Assembly (NCBI GenBank): GCA_015066525.1
Contig: SVOG01000011.1
Span: forward strand, 1-39,013
Direction: 5' to 3'
Origin: Oscillospiraceae bacterium
GTDB lineage: Bacteria > Bacillota > Clostridia > Oscillospirales > Acutalibacteraceae
Length of the DNA stretch: 39,013 bases
Below, in pieces: positions 7,672-14,763 of the stretch (its first letter is position 1; the number at the start of each line of letters is the position of its first letter). The position numbers and the translations under genes were made by a program. Under the pieces are notes generated by a model, which was not told where the DNA came from, made no database searches, and was given only the letters and a program-made list of their open reading frames with translations.

Positions 7672-8820
7672 ATGCCTGAAAACAAACGAGATTACTACGA
7701 GGTGCTCGGCGTCAGCAAGGGCGCCTCGGACGACGAAATTAAAAAAGCATACAGAAAAACTGCCAAGAAATACCACCCCGACCTCAACCCCGACAACCCC
7801 GAGGCGGAGGCTAAATTCAAGGAGTGCAACGAGGCATACGAGGTACTCTCCGACCCGCAGAAGAAGGCGCGTTACGACCAGTTCGGCTTTGCCGGCGTCG
7901 ACCCGAATTTCGGCGCAGGACAGGGCGCGGGCGGCTTCGGCGGCGGCTTCGGCGGATTTGAGGGCGATATTGACCTCGGTGACATCTTTTCCTCCTTCTT
8001 CGGAGGCGGTGGCGGCTTCGGTGGCGCGCGTAATCCGAATGCGCCGCGCAAGGGCAGGGATATCCAGAGCGCCGTTACCATCACCTTTGAGGAGGCGGCA
8101 AAGGGCTGCAAGAAAACCGTGGAGGTTTCCCGTATTGAGGATTGCTCCCAGTGCCACGGCACGGGCGCGGCTGAGGGCAGCTCTCCTGTCACCTGTCCCG
8201 ACTGTCAGGGCAGGGGCTTTATCAATGTGCAGCAGCGCTCCATCCTCGGTACAATTAATACCCAGACCACCTGCTCACGCTGCGGCGGCAAGGGCAAGAT
8301 TGTGGAAAATCCGTGCCCGAAATGTCAGGGCAAGGGCAAGGTCAGAAAGCGTACAAAGGTCGATATCGACATTCCTGCCGGTATTGATAACCGCCAGGTT
8401 GTCAACCTCAGAGGCTACGGCGACAGCGGCGTGAACGGCGGACCTGCAGGCGACCTCAAAGTGGTCGTCAATGTCCGTGCGCATAAGGATTTCGAGCGCG
8501 ACGGCTACGACCTGCATTATAATAAGCATGTCAGCATTGTCGAGGCAACGCTCGGCGCAGAGCTGCGCGTGCCGACCCTCGAGGGCGACATTAAGTATAA
8601 TATGCCCGCGGGCACCCAGCCCGGCGAGATTTTCAAACTCAAGGGCAAGGGTATTCAGCGCCTCAACGGCGTTGGCAAGGGCGATATGTTCGTGCGCGTG
8701 ATTGTCGATATTCCGACGAATATCACCTCCGAGCAGGCAAATCTGCTCAAAGAGTTCGACAAGACCTATAAACCGCCCAAGAACCCGGGCAAAAAAGGCT
8801 TTTTCGATAAATTTAAGTAA
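7672..8820 (+). CDS. dnaJ: Chaperone DnaJ (Hsp40)
   Basis: This 382-aa class I DnaJ is complete. The J domain (residues 1-72) contains the HPD motif at 35-37, which triggers DnaK ATPase activity. A Gly/Phe-rich stretch follows at about 80-120. Four zinc-binding repeats then appear: [24 protein letters not shown] and CPKCQGKG. The C-terminal peptide-binding domain ends in a Lys/Gly-rich tail. The ATG at 7672 has GGAGG 13 nt upstream, a rather long spacing. It is the last gene of the operon, separated from dnaK by 208 nt of repeat hairpins and closed by the terminator at 8823-8852. Confidence 0.98.
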   Translation: MPENKRDYYEVLGVSKGASDDEIKKAYRKTAKKYHPDLNPDNPEAEAKFKECNEAYEVLSDPQKKARYDQFGFAGVDPNFGAGQGAGGFGGGFGGFEGDIDLGDIFSSFFGGGGGFGGARNPNAPRKGRDIQSAVTITFEEAAKGCKKTVEVSRIEDCSQCHGTGAAEGSSPVTCPDCQGRGFINVQQRSILGTINTQTTCSRCGGKGKIVENPCPKCQGKGKVRKRTKVDIDIPAGIDNRQVVNLRGYGDSGVNGGPAGDLKVVVNVRAHKDFERDGYDLHYNKHVSIVEATLGAELRVPTLEGDIKYNMPAGTQPGEIFKLKGKGIQRLNGVGKGDMFVRVIVDIPTNITSEQANLLKEFDKTYKPPKNPGKKGFFDKFK

Positions 8821-8822
8821 AC

Positions 8823-8852
8823 AAAAGGACGCACGATAAGTGCGCCTTTTTT
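8823..8852 (+). terminator. dnaJ terminator
   Basis: AAAAGG-a-CGCAC pairs with GTGCG-CCTTTT (one bulged A, loop GATAA), followed by T-rich sequence to 8852. It ends the hrcA operon. Confidence 0.85.
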
Positions 8853-8892
8853 GTTGCAATTCACAGTATCATTTTTTGGTACAGTTTGTTAT

Positions 8893-9094
8893 AATTATAA
8901 ATGATGAATGATAAATGATAAATGATGAATTGCGGGTGCTGCGCACGGCGATTTTTGTGCGGGCGATTCGTGAATCGCCCCTACAAAGTGTGTCAGAGAG
9001 CAATCGTAGGGGTCATTCATGAATGACCCGTTAATTGTTCGAGGCGTGAGCCGAGTAACCATAATTCATCATTCATAATTCATAACTCATAATT
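8893..9094. repeat. Mosaic inverted-repeat element before the PurF-like gene
   Basis: The outer arms (8893-8931 and 9063-9094) are built from ATGATGAAT/ATAAATGAT-type units and are inverted copies of each other. Inside are two head-to-head GTAGGG-family palindromes (8961-8984 reverse, 9006-9030 forward). The whole looks like a non-coding MITE-like or nested repeat. No gene was seen in 8853-9111. Confidence 0.6.
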
Positions 9095-9111
9095 AGACAT
9101 AGGAGGACATT

Positions 9112-10527
9112 ATGGGAGGATTTTTCGGAGCAGTTTCTAAGGAGGATTGTGTCTTTGACTTGTTTTTCGGTGTGGATTATCATTCTCACCTCGGCACACG
9201 CCGTGCGGGTCTTGCGGTTTATGACCCCGAAAACGGTTTTGACAAAGCAATCCACAATATCGAAAATGCACCCTTCAGAACAAAGTTTACCAAGGAGTCG
9301 AACACGATGCACGGCAAGATGGGCATCGGCTGTATCAGTGATTTTGAGGCGCAGCCGATTCTCGTGCGCTCGCATCACGGCACCTTTGCCATCGCGACGG
9401 TGGGCAAGGTAAACAACAGCGACGAAATCGTCGATGAGATTATCGCCAATAAGACGCATTTCTTTGAAATGCAAAACGGCGATATTAACCAGACGGAACT
9501 GATTGCCGCGATGATTAACCAGAAGGATAATTTCATCGACGGCATCCGCTATGTGCAGGAGAAAGTTGACGGCTCCATCAGTATGCTGATTCTGACGCCG
9601 AAGGGCGTCTACGCCGCGCGTGACAGGATGGGCAGAACGCCCGTCGTGCTCGGACAGAAGGAGGACGGATACTGCGCAAGCTTCGAGAGTTTTGCCTACT
9701 TAAATCTCGGCTACCGTCCCTATAAAGAGCTCGGACCCGGCGAGGTTGTCGTGATGACCCCCGACGGCGTAAAAACGCTGATTGCGGGCGGCGACAAGAT
9801 GAAAATCTGTACCTTCCTGTGGATTTATTACGGCTATCCGTCATCGTCCTATGAGGGTATCAGCGTCGAGGCGATGCGCTATGAGTGCGGCAAAGCGCTC
9901 GCACGCCGTGACCGCGAGAGCGGGGTAAAGCCCGATGTCGTTGCAGGCGTTCCCGATTCGGGTGTGGCGCACGCCATCGGCTATTCGAATGAGTCGGGTA
10001 TTCCGTATACGCGCCCGTTTGTGAAGTATACCCCCACCTGGCCGCGCTCGTTTATGCCGACCATTCAGAGTAAGCGCGACCTCATCGCGAAGATGAAACT
10101 CATCCCGATTGAGGATTTAATCGCGGGCAAGAGCCTCTTGATGATTGACGACTCAATCGTGCGCGGTACGCAGCTGCGCGAAACGACGGAGTATCTCTTT
10201 GCCAGCGGCGCAAAGGAAGTGCATATCCGCCCCGCGTGCCCGCCGCTGTTTTACGGCTGTAAGTATCTGAATTTCTCGCGCTCGACGAGCGAGATGGAAC
10301 TCATTACCCGCCGTGTTATCCGCGAACTTGAGGGCGGCGATGTGTCGGACGAGGTGCTCGAGGAGTACATCAATCCCGATAGCGAGAAGTATGCGAATAT
10401 GCTCGAGGCGATTCGTAAGCAGTTGAAATTCACGACTCTGCGTTACCACCGACTCGACGATATGCTCGCCTCCGTCGGTATCGACGAGGACAAGCTCTGC
10501 ACCTATTGCTGGAACGGAAAAGAATAA
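9112..10527 (+). CDS. PurF-like protein: class II glutamine amidotransferase domain without Cys2, plus phosphoribosyltransferase domain
   Basis: This 471-aa protein resembles amidophosphoribosyltransferase (PurF), which makes phosphoribosylamine from PRPP and glutamine. The C-terminal phosphoribosyltransferase domain has an intact PRPP-binding motif, MIDDSIVRGTQ at 344-354. The N-terminal domain has the Ntn-type fold signature, but it starts MGGFFGAVS where PurF has Met-Cys-Gly; the catalytic N-terminal cysteine is replaced by glycine. Later conserved bits, YHSHLGTRRAGLAVYD and GDINQTELIAA, are recognisable but not typical of PurF. The C-terminus has CTYCWNGKE. It may use free ammonia, act on another substrate or be regulatory. 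It stands alone after the heat-shock operon, not with other pur genes. AGGAGG at 9100-9105 supports the start. I recall similar Met-Gly-Gly paralogues in anaerobes, without being able to verify this here. Confidence 0.78.
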   Translation: MGGFFGAVSKEDCVFDLFFGVDYHSHLGTRRAGLAVYDPENGFDKAIHNIENAPFRTKFTKESNTMHGKMGIGCISDFEAQPILVRSHHGTFAIATVGKVNNSDEIVDEIIANKTHFFEMQNGDINQTELIAAMINQKDNFIDGIRYVQEKVDGSISMLILTPKGVYAARDRMGRTPVVLGQKEDGYCASFESFAYLNLGYRPYKELGPGEVVVMTPDGVKTLIAGGDKMKICTFLWIYYGYPSSSYEGISVEAMRYECGKALARRDRESGVKPDVVAGVPDSGVAHAIGYSNESGIPYTRPFVKYTPTWPRSFMPTIQSKRDLIAKMKLIPIEDLIAGKSLLMIDDSIVRGTQLRETTEYLFASGAKEVHIRPACPPLFYGCKYLNFSRSTSEMELITRRVIRELEGGDVSDEVLEEYINPDSEKYANMLEAIRKQLKFTTLRYHRLDDMLASVGIDEDKLCTYCWNGKE

Positions 10528-10534
10528 TCTATTG

Positions 10535-10567
10535 TAGGGAGCGCTGACCACAGCGCTCCGTTTTTTT
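10535..10567 (+). terminator. Terminator formed by a GTAGGG-family palindrome
   Basis: A perfect 9-bp stem, GGAGCGCTG-ACCA-CAGCGCTCC (10538-10559), is followed by G and seven T. It shares the GTAGGG head of the repeat family but adds a T-run, so it ends the PurF-like transcript. Confidence 0.85.
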
Positions 10568-10603
10568 AGAGCGATGCCCGTCCCCTTACGCAACTCAAAA
10601 CCG

Positions 10604-10629
10604 TAGGGAGCGGCGACCCCGACGCTCCG
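10604..10629. repeat. Short palindromic repeat, GTAGGG family
   Basis: GTAGGGAGCG, a GC-rich loop, then CGCTCC (10607-10612 with 10623-10628). It lies just upstream of the uxuA promoter. Confidence 0.6.
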
Positions 10630-10644
10630 CAATACAATTTTATG

Positions 10645-10673
10645 TTGAACAACTCCCGATAATATGTTAAAAT
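10645..10673 (+). promoter_or_regulatory. uxuA promoter
   Basis: TTGAAC (10645-10650), a 17-bp spacer and TAAAAT (10668-10673). The transcription start is near 10680, with AAGGAGGTAA directly before ATG 10700. No obvious operator palindrome was found near it. Confidence 0.7.
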
Positions 10674-10699
10674 AAAATCTGTATAAAGGAGGTAACGCT

Positions 10700-11764
10700 A
10701 TGCAAATGACGTTTCGCTGGTTCGGTGCCGAGAAGGATACCGTCACACTCGAGCAGATTAAGCAGATTCCGGGCGTTGTCGGCGTCGTTCCCGCGCTCCA
10801 CGATTTGCCCGCGGGCGAGGCTTGGACGATGGATCGCGTACAGGCGATGTACGACGAAATCACGGCTGCCGGTCTGACGATGGAATGTATCGAGAGTGTG
10901 AATGTCCACGAGGACATCAAAATCGGACTGCCGACGAGAGATCAGTATATCGAGAATTATAAGACCTCAATCCGCAACCTTGCCAAGGTCGGGGTCAAGG
11001 TAATCTGTTATAACTTTATGCCCGTCTTTGACTGGACGCGCACGGATTTATATATGCCGCTTCCCGACGGCTCGACCTGTCTGTCCTACGACGGCAAGCA
11101 GGTGGAGGGCAAGAGCCCCGAGGATATGTTCCGCGAGATTGACGATAATTCCAACGGCTACGCGATGCCCGGTTGGGAAACCGAGCGCATGGGCGAGATT
11201 AAGGAGCTTTTTGAGAAATATAAGAATGTGACCGCCGACGATTTGTGGGCGAATCTGAAATATTTTCTCGACGCGATTATGCCCGTCTGCGAGGAGTGCG
11301 ATGTGAAGATGGCAATCCACCCGGACGACCCGCCGTGGGGCATCTTCGGTCTGCCGCGTATCATCACCGGCAAGGAGGCTATTGAGAAACTCTTTGCCCT
11401 CGTGCCGAGTAAGTACAACGGTCTGACCCTCTGCACGGGCTCGCTCGGCGCAAGCCCCGATAACGATATGGTCGAGATTATCCATACCGCGAAGGACAGA
11501 ATCTATTTTGCCCATCTGCGTAATGTGCAGCATAACGAGCAGTGGTTTAATGAAACCGCCCACGAGAGCGCTGCCGGCTCGCTGGATATGTACGAGATTG
11601 TCAAGGCGCTGCAGGAGGAAGGCTTCGACGGCTATGTCCGTCCCGACCACGGCAGAATGATTTGGGGCGAGGTTGCCCGTCCCGGCTACGGTCTCTTTGA
11701 CCGAGCGCTCGGTGTGTGCTATCTGAACGGACTTTGGGAAGCAGTGGAAAAATCACGCAAGTGA
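10700..11764 (+). CDS. uxuA: Mannonate dehydratase UxuA
   Basis: This 354-aa protein is full length for UxuA, which dehydrates D-mannonate to 2-keto-3-deoxygluconate. Family motifs run the length of the protein: MQMTFRWFG at the start, CYNFMPVFDWTRTDL near residue 97, MAIHPDDPPWGIFGLPRI near residue 205, LCTGSLG, AHLRNV and RPDHGRMIWGE. Metal ligands expected for the family are present at Cys245, His272, Asp316 and His317. It supplies the step missing from the minus-strand operon at 13904-19247, which has the other four enzymes. It has its own promoter and is monocistronic, ending in the terminator over its stop codon. The ribosome binding site AAGGAGG is strong. Confidence 0.96.
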   Translation: MQMTFRWFGAEKDTVTLEQIKQIPGVVGVVPALHDLPAGEAWTMDRVQAMYDEITAAGLTMECIESVNVHEDIKIGLPTRDQYIENYKTSIRNLAKVGVKVICYNFMPVFDWTRTDLYMPLPDGSTCLSYDGKQVEGKSPEDMFREIDDNSNGYAMPGWETERMGEIKELFEKYKNVTADDLWANLKYFLDAIMPVCEECDVKMAIHPDDPPWGIFGLPRIITGKEAIEKLFALVPSKYNGLTLCTGSLGASPDNDMVEIIHTAKDRIYFAHLRNVQHNEQWFNETAHESAAGSLDMYEIVKALQEEGFDGYVRPDHGRMIWGEVARPGYGLFDRALGVCYLNGLWEAVEKSRK

Positions 11765-11769
11765 TTTTT
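11748..11769 (+). terminator. uxuA terminator spanning the stop codon
   Basis: AAAAATCAC-GCAA-GTGATTTTT (11748-11756 with 11761-11769). The stop codon TGA lies in the 3' arm and T5 closes the stem. A short, AT-rich stem, so efficiency may be partial. Confidence 0.65.
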
Positions 11770-11806
11770 CAGGCGCAAGGATTGCCCTTCGGGCAAAAGG
11801 CTCAAG
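11770..11806. repeat. Stop-proximal hairpin repeat, copy 3 (after uxuA)
   Basis: A shorter copy of 5548-5591, with hairpin TTGCCC-TTC-GGGCAA and the AAAGGCTCAAG tail, starting 5 nt after the uxuA stop. A partial GTAGGG-type element follows at 11806-11830. Confidence 0.8.
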
Positions 11807-11867
11807 TAGGGGCGTATGCCATCCGCCCGCACAACGCGCACCGCGTTTTGAGGTTAATTGCAAGTAG

Positions 11868-11951
11868 GGACCGATGAGATTCCCCTACTAGGGGAAATGT
11901 CACCGTAGGTGACAAAAGGGTCTGGCGCCCGCTCCAAGGGCACATCGGTCC
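11868..11951. repeat. Multi-stem (cruciform-like) intergenic element
   Basis: The outer stem GGACCGATG/CATCGGTCC (11868-11876 with 11943-11951) encloses three smaller stems: TTCCCCTA-C-TAGGGGAA (11880-11896), GTCACC-GTA-GGTGAC (11899-11913) and GCCC/GGGC (11927-11941). It ends 8 nt before the AAGGAG of the pspC gene. It could be a repeat element or a structured leader RNA. Confidence 0.55.
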
Positions 11952-11973
11952 GAAATAAAAAGGAGTAATGTTT

Positions 11974-12210
11974 ATGAAAAAGTTATATAAGGATAAGAAA
12001 AACGCAATGCTCTCGGGCGTATGCGCAGGCGTTGCGAAGTATTTTGATATGGACCCGACGATTATCCGTCTGATTTGGGTATTCGTCACCCTCGTCGGCG
12101 GCAGCGGACTGGTTGCGTATGTGGTATGCGCCATCGTCATCCCCGACGAGCCCGACACCGTCACCGAAGTGGATTACACCGAAGTCGACCCCGACGACAA
12201 AAACGAATAA
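11974..12210 (+). CDS. PspC domain-containing protein
   Basis: This 78-aa protein is a stand-alone PspC domain: KKLYKDKKNAMLSGVCAGVA, then KYFDMDPTIIRLIWVFVTLV, a Gly-rich turn and a second hydrophobic stretch, followed by an acidic tail (residues 57-78). PspC domains are small membrane proteins linked to envelope stress in other bacteria; the stand-alone forms in Firmicutes are mostly uncharacterised. The ATG at 11974 is preferred over 11968 because AAGGAG at 11960-11965 is 8 nt from the former and 2 nt from the latter. It is monocistronic and ends in a strong terminator. Confidence 0.9.
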   Translation: MKKLYKDKKNAMLSGVCAGVAKYFDMDPTIIRLIWVFVTLVGGSGLVAYVVCAIVIPDEPDTVTEVDYTEVDPDDKNE

Positions 12211-12222
12211 TGAATAAACAAC

Positions 12223-12252
12223 AAATCCCACCGACTCCGGTGGGATTTTTTT
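12223..12252 (+). terminator. pspC terminator
   Basis: A perfect 11-bp stem, AAATCCCACCG-ACTC-CGGTGGGATTT (12223-12233 with 12238-12248), running into a T-run to 12252. Confidence 0.93.
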
Positions 12253-12277
12253 GTAGGGGCGATTCACGAATCGCCCG
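12253..12277. repeat. Short palindromic repeat, GTAGGG family
   Basis: GTAGGGGCGATTC-AC-GAATCGCCC, the same sequence as 145-168, placed between the pspC terminator and the convergent stop of the 12278-13543 gene. Confidence 0.75.
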
Positions 12278-13543
12278 TTAATTACTATACAACTGCCATT
12301 TATCATATGCAGACAAATCTGCATTGTAAAATGTGATTTTATTATTTGCCACTTTATAATATACATACATTGTTTTACTTCCCGTAACAAGCGCATTAAA
12401 TGAATTCCTTGCACCGTATTTAAGTGATACGCTTACATAGTATATGTTGCCCTTATTTTTGTAAGCGTATGTACGAATACCGTAATCATACCTTGTATAT
12501 GAACTCGGGTCTTTTAGATATTGCTTTAATGCATCTTCTGCGTAATCCAAAACTTTATCACAAACGGCATATGGCAAATATGAGCAAATCTCATTTTCAT
12601 TGAGAAGTTCCATATTATCTTCAATTTTGCTTTTTATGCTGTATGCATTATAATCCGCCAGATATTTGCAGTTTTCTTTAAGGTATTTAATAACAGCATT
12701 ATGTTTTGCCTGTTTTGAATTCTTTTTTGCGGCTTTTGCAACATCAAGCTTTGTTATCATTTTTTGATACTTTTCGTCAAGGTTGTCGTATTCGTCTAAC
12801 AACTCTTTTGCGGTATCATAATTGTCCGCGCTTTTTTCTTTTGAACACTTTTCTGCAGTTTCGTCAAAGTATTTTACATATAGAAGATAGTATTCGTCAT
12901 ACTTTGTTTCAAGCAAATCATAATTATCAACATACTTTATATTTTCTTTATCCAAAGATTTATACATTCTGTTAATATCATCAAGCGTGTCTTTTGATTC
13001 AAGTGTGATTTCGCCTAATTCGTTAATGTTCTTTTCTACGATATATGCCTGATTGCTTGTTTCCCATCTAATTGTTGTTGTGCCGTTTGTATTTGTAAGT
13101 TCAACATAATCCAAATTTTTCGGGTCGTCCGAATCAAACGAATAAAACTTCCACTTATATCCGGCATCGTCGTCAAGCTCGCTTGGTGTTTCATCGTAAT
13201 ATTCACTTAGCTTATCCTTTAATATGTCAAAAGACTCTTTTTCTTTGCAAGACCAGGTGAGATTTGTTATGTATTTTTCATCGGTATCGGAGTTGAACTC
13301 CACCTTGCCGATATAGCCCCATAGTTTAACGCGTCTGAGATTTGACAATTCTTTTTCGTTTTTCAAAACGGATTTATACTCTTTGCAATCAACGGATACA
13401 ATTGCACTTGCCTGCTTGATAAACTCGCCGTCTGTAGATTTGTTAGGTATAATCAGGCTTAATAAAAATACAAGTCCGCATATACCCACTATTGCAGCGG
13501 TCACTGCAATAATAATGACATCCTTTGTTTTTAGCGTTTTCAT
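12278..13543 (-). CDS. Unrecognised membrane-anchored protein, Lys/Asp/Tyr-rich
   Basis: This 421-aa protein has a short basic start (MKTLKTKD), one hydrophobic helix (residues 9-32, IIIAVTAAIVGICGLVFLLS) and a long hydrophilic remainder rich in Lys, Asp, Glu, Tyr and Asn. Residues about 185-290 look coiled-coil-like and helical. The C-terminal 90 residues contain beta-type stretches such as GNIYYVSVSLKYGARNSFNA. I recognise no domain. The gene is visibly more AT-rich than its neighbours, hinting at recent acquisition or a different history. GAGGAG at 13552-13557 fixes the start. The 180-nt leader is unusual: a long hairpin from the predicted transcription start, then a terminator-like hairpin only 5 nt before the ribosome binding site, suggesting attenuation control. 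Confidence 0.72.
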   Translation of the reverse strand: MKTLKTKDVIIIAVTAAIVGICGLVFLLSLIIPNKSTDGEFIKQASAIVSVDCKEYKSVLKNEKELSNLRRVKLWGYIGKVEFNSDTDEKYITNLTWSCKEKESFDILKDKLSEYYDETPSELDDDAGYKWKFYSFDSDDPKNLDYVELTNTNGTTTIRWETSNQAYIVEKNINELGEITLESKDTLDDINRMYKSLDKENIKYVDNYDLLETKYDEYYLLYVKYFDETAEKCSKEKSADNYDTAKELLDEYDNLDEKYQKMITKLDVAKAAKKNSKQAKHNAVIKYLKENCKYLADYNAYSIKSKIEDNMELLNENEICSYLPYAVCDKVLDYAEDALKQYLKDPSSYTRYDYGIRTYAYKNKGNIYYVSVSLKYGARNSFNALVTGSKTMYVYYKVANNKITFYNADLSAYDKWQLYSN

Positions 13544-13561
13544 TAACTTCTCTCCTCAAAT

Positions 13562-13587
13562 AAAAAAATGCGTAGCAGAGCTACGCA
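13562..13587 (-). terminator. Leader terminator (attenuator candidate)
   Basis: On the minus strand TGCGTAGC-TCT-GCTACGCA (13587-13569) is followed by seven T (13568-13562). It lies in the leader of the 12278-13543 gene, just before its ribosome binding site. An upstream GAGCTGCG (13602-13595) can pair with CGTAGCTC (13585-13578), which would break the terminator stem. Confidence 0.7.
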
Positions 13588-13609
13588 CAAAAAACGCAGC
13601 TCAACTGTC

Positions 13610-13722
13610 GCCAAACAAAATCCAACATTTCAAAAAAAGGAAACGCTGAAAAAGCCGCATTTTTATCAGAAGATAAAAATAGCTTTCCCTTTTTTGAAAC
13701 ATAATATTAGATTTTGCTTGGC
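13610..13722 (-). other. Long hairpin at the 5' end of a leader (structured RNA or MITE-like palindrome)
   Basis: Minus-strand pairing: GCCAAGCAAAATC (13722-13710) with GATTTTGTTTGGC (13622-13610), 13 bp with one wobble. Then TTTCAAAAAAGG pairs with CCTTTTTTTGAAA (12 bp, one extra T). At the tip is ATTTTTATC-TTCT-GATAAAAAT (13680-13659). The base of the stem coincides with the predicted transcription start. No known riboswitch consensus was recognised. Confidence 0.6.
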
Positions 13723-13728
13723 AATTTC

Positions 13729-13757
13729 ATTTTAGCATTAATATAAATACAAGTCAA
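13729..13757 (-). promoter_or_regulatory. Promoter of the 12278-13543 gene
   Basis: Minus strand TTGACT (13757-13752), 17-bp spacer and TAAAAT (13734-13729). The start is expected at 13722, giving a leader of about 179 nt. Confidence 0.72.
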
Positions 13758-13767
13758 GAAATAATGA

Positions 13768-13895
13768 AAAAGGCTTCCCCTTGAGGGGAAGCTGTTGAGC
13801 GAAGCGAAACTGATGAGGTGGAAAAGTAAAATGGATTTTACACCTCATCAGTCTTGCCTGCGGCAATCCACCTTCCCCTCAAGGGGAAGGCTTAT
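13768..13895. repeat. Long inverted-repeat element downstream of uxuB
   Basis: The ends AAGGCTTCCCCTTGAGGGGA (13770-13789) and its near-complement (13873-13893) are themselves palindromic (TTCCCCTTGAGGGGAA). An inner pair CTGATGAGGTG/CACCTCATCAG (13810-13852) gives a second stem. I recall this as a widespread Clostridia intergenic element. It lies 9 nt after the uxuB stop. With the leader elements it accounts for the gene-free stretch 13544-13903. Confidence 0.7.
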
Positions 13896-13903
13896 TATTT
13901 TTA

Positions 13904-14752
13904 TTATACTCCGCTGTAGGCGTTAAATCCGCCGTCGACGGGGATGTTGACGCCCGTGATGAAGCCGCTGTACGCCTCGTCACAGAGGAAGAGGAGCGTA
14001 CCGTCGAGTTCTTCGGGTTTGCCGAAACGGTCCATCGGTGTTGCGGCAAGAATTTTGCCCGTTCTCTCGGTCGGCGAGCCGTCCTCGTTCCAGAGGAGCG
14101 CAGCGTTCTGCTTTGTGGAGAAGAATCCCGGCGCAATCGCGTTGACGCGGATGCCCATCGGTGCGAAATGTACTGCCATCCACTCGGTGAAGTTCTTGAC
14201 CGCCGCCTTCGCTGCCGAGTACGCAGGGATGCGGGTGAGCGGACGAAAGGCGTTCATCGAGGTCACCATTACGATACAGGTGTTCTCCTTTTCGACCATA
14301 TCGCGCGCAAATACCTGGGTGGGAATCAGTGTGCCGAGGAAGTTGAGATTGAATACAAAGCTGATACCGTTGGGGTCAAGGTCAAAGAAGGTCTTGACAT
14401 TCTCGTCCTTTTGTACGAGGTCAATCTTTTCGAGTGTGTCCTTCGTGGTCGTGCCCTTCGGGTTATTGCCGCCGGCGCCGTTGAGCAGAATGTCGCAGGT
14501 GCCGAGTTTCTCGTTAATAATCTCGCGTGCCTGCTGCATCGACTCGAGCTCGAGCACATTACAGCCTACGGCAATCGCCGTGCCGCCGTCTGCGTTAATT
14601 TCATCCGCACATTTCTGCGCCGCCTCTTCGTTGAGGTCAAGAACGGCTACCTTGCAACCCTGCTGTGCAAGCGTTTTCGCAAATGCACCGCAGAGCACGC
14701 CGCCGCCGCCCGTTACCACGGCAACTCTGCCTTTTAAGTTTTCGTGAGTCAT
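13904..14752 (-). CDS. uxuB: D-mannonate oxidoreductase / fructuronate reductase, SDR type
   Basis: This 282-aa short-chain dehydrogenase has the Rossmann motif TGGGGVLCG (14-22), NGAGGNNP (91-98), catalytic Ser165 (VTSMNAF), Tyr178 and Lys182 (YSAAK), and the C-terminal VDGGFNAYSGV. Of SDR sugar-acid enzymes it best fits the YjmF/UxuB type of Firmicutes, which reduces D-fructuronate to D-mannonate with NAD(P)H. This is not the unrelated long-chain UxuB of E. coli. Context supports it: it is last in the uxaC-kdgK-kdgA operon and its product is the substrate of UxuA at 10700-11764. A 2-deoxy-D-gluconate dehydrogenase (KduD-like) role is the main alternative. AAGGAG is 8 nt before the ATG, and the kdgA stop is 11 nt upstream. 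Confidence 0.78.
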   Translation of the reverse strand: MTHENLKGRVAVVTGGGGVLCGAFAKTLAQQGCKVAVLDLNEEAAQKCADEINADGGTAIAVGCNVLELESMQQAREIINEKLGTCDILLNGAGGNNPKGTTTKDTLEKIDLVQKDENVKTFFDLDPNGISFVFNLNFLGTLIPTQVFARDMVEKENTCIVMVTSMNAFRPLTRIPAYSAAKAAVKNFTEWMAVHFAPMGIRVNAIAPGFFSTKQNAALLWNEDGSPTERTGKILAATPMDRFGKPEELDGTLLFLCDEAYSGFITGVNIPVDGGFNAYSGV

Positions 14753-14763
14753 AGTATATCTCC

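Noticed and set aside
8893-9094. CRISPR array
   Set aside because: The repeats are short AT-rich units and palindromes without regular spacers; no cas gene is nearby.
13904-14752. KduD-type 2-dehydro-3-deoxygluconate dehydrogenase
   Set aside because: Possible by SDR family, but no KduI or pectin genes are present, and the uxuA-uxaC context fits fructuronate reductase better.
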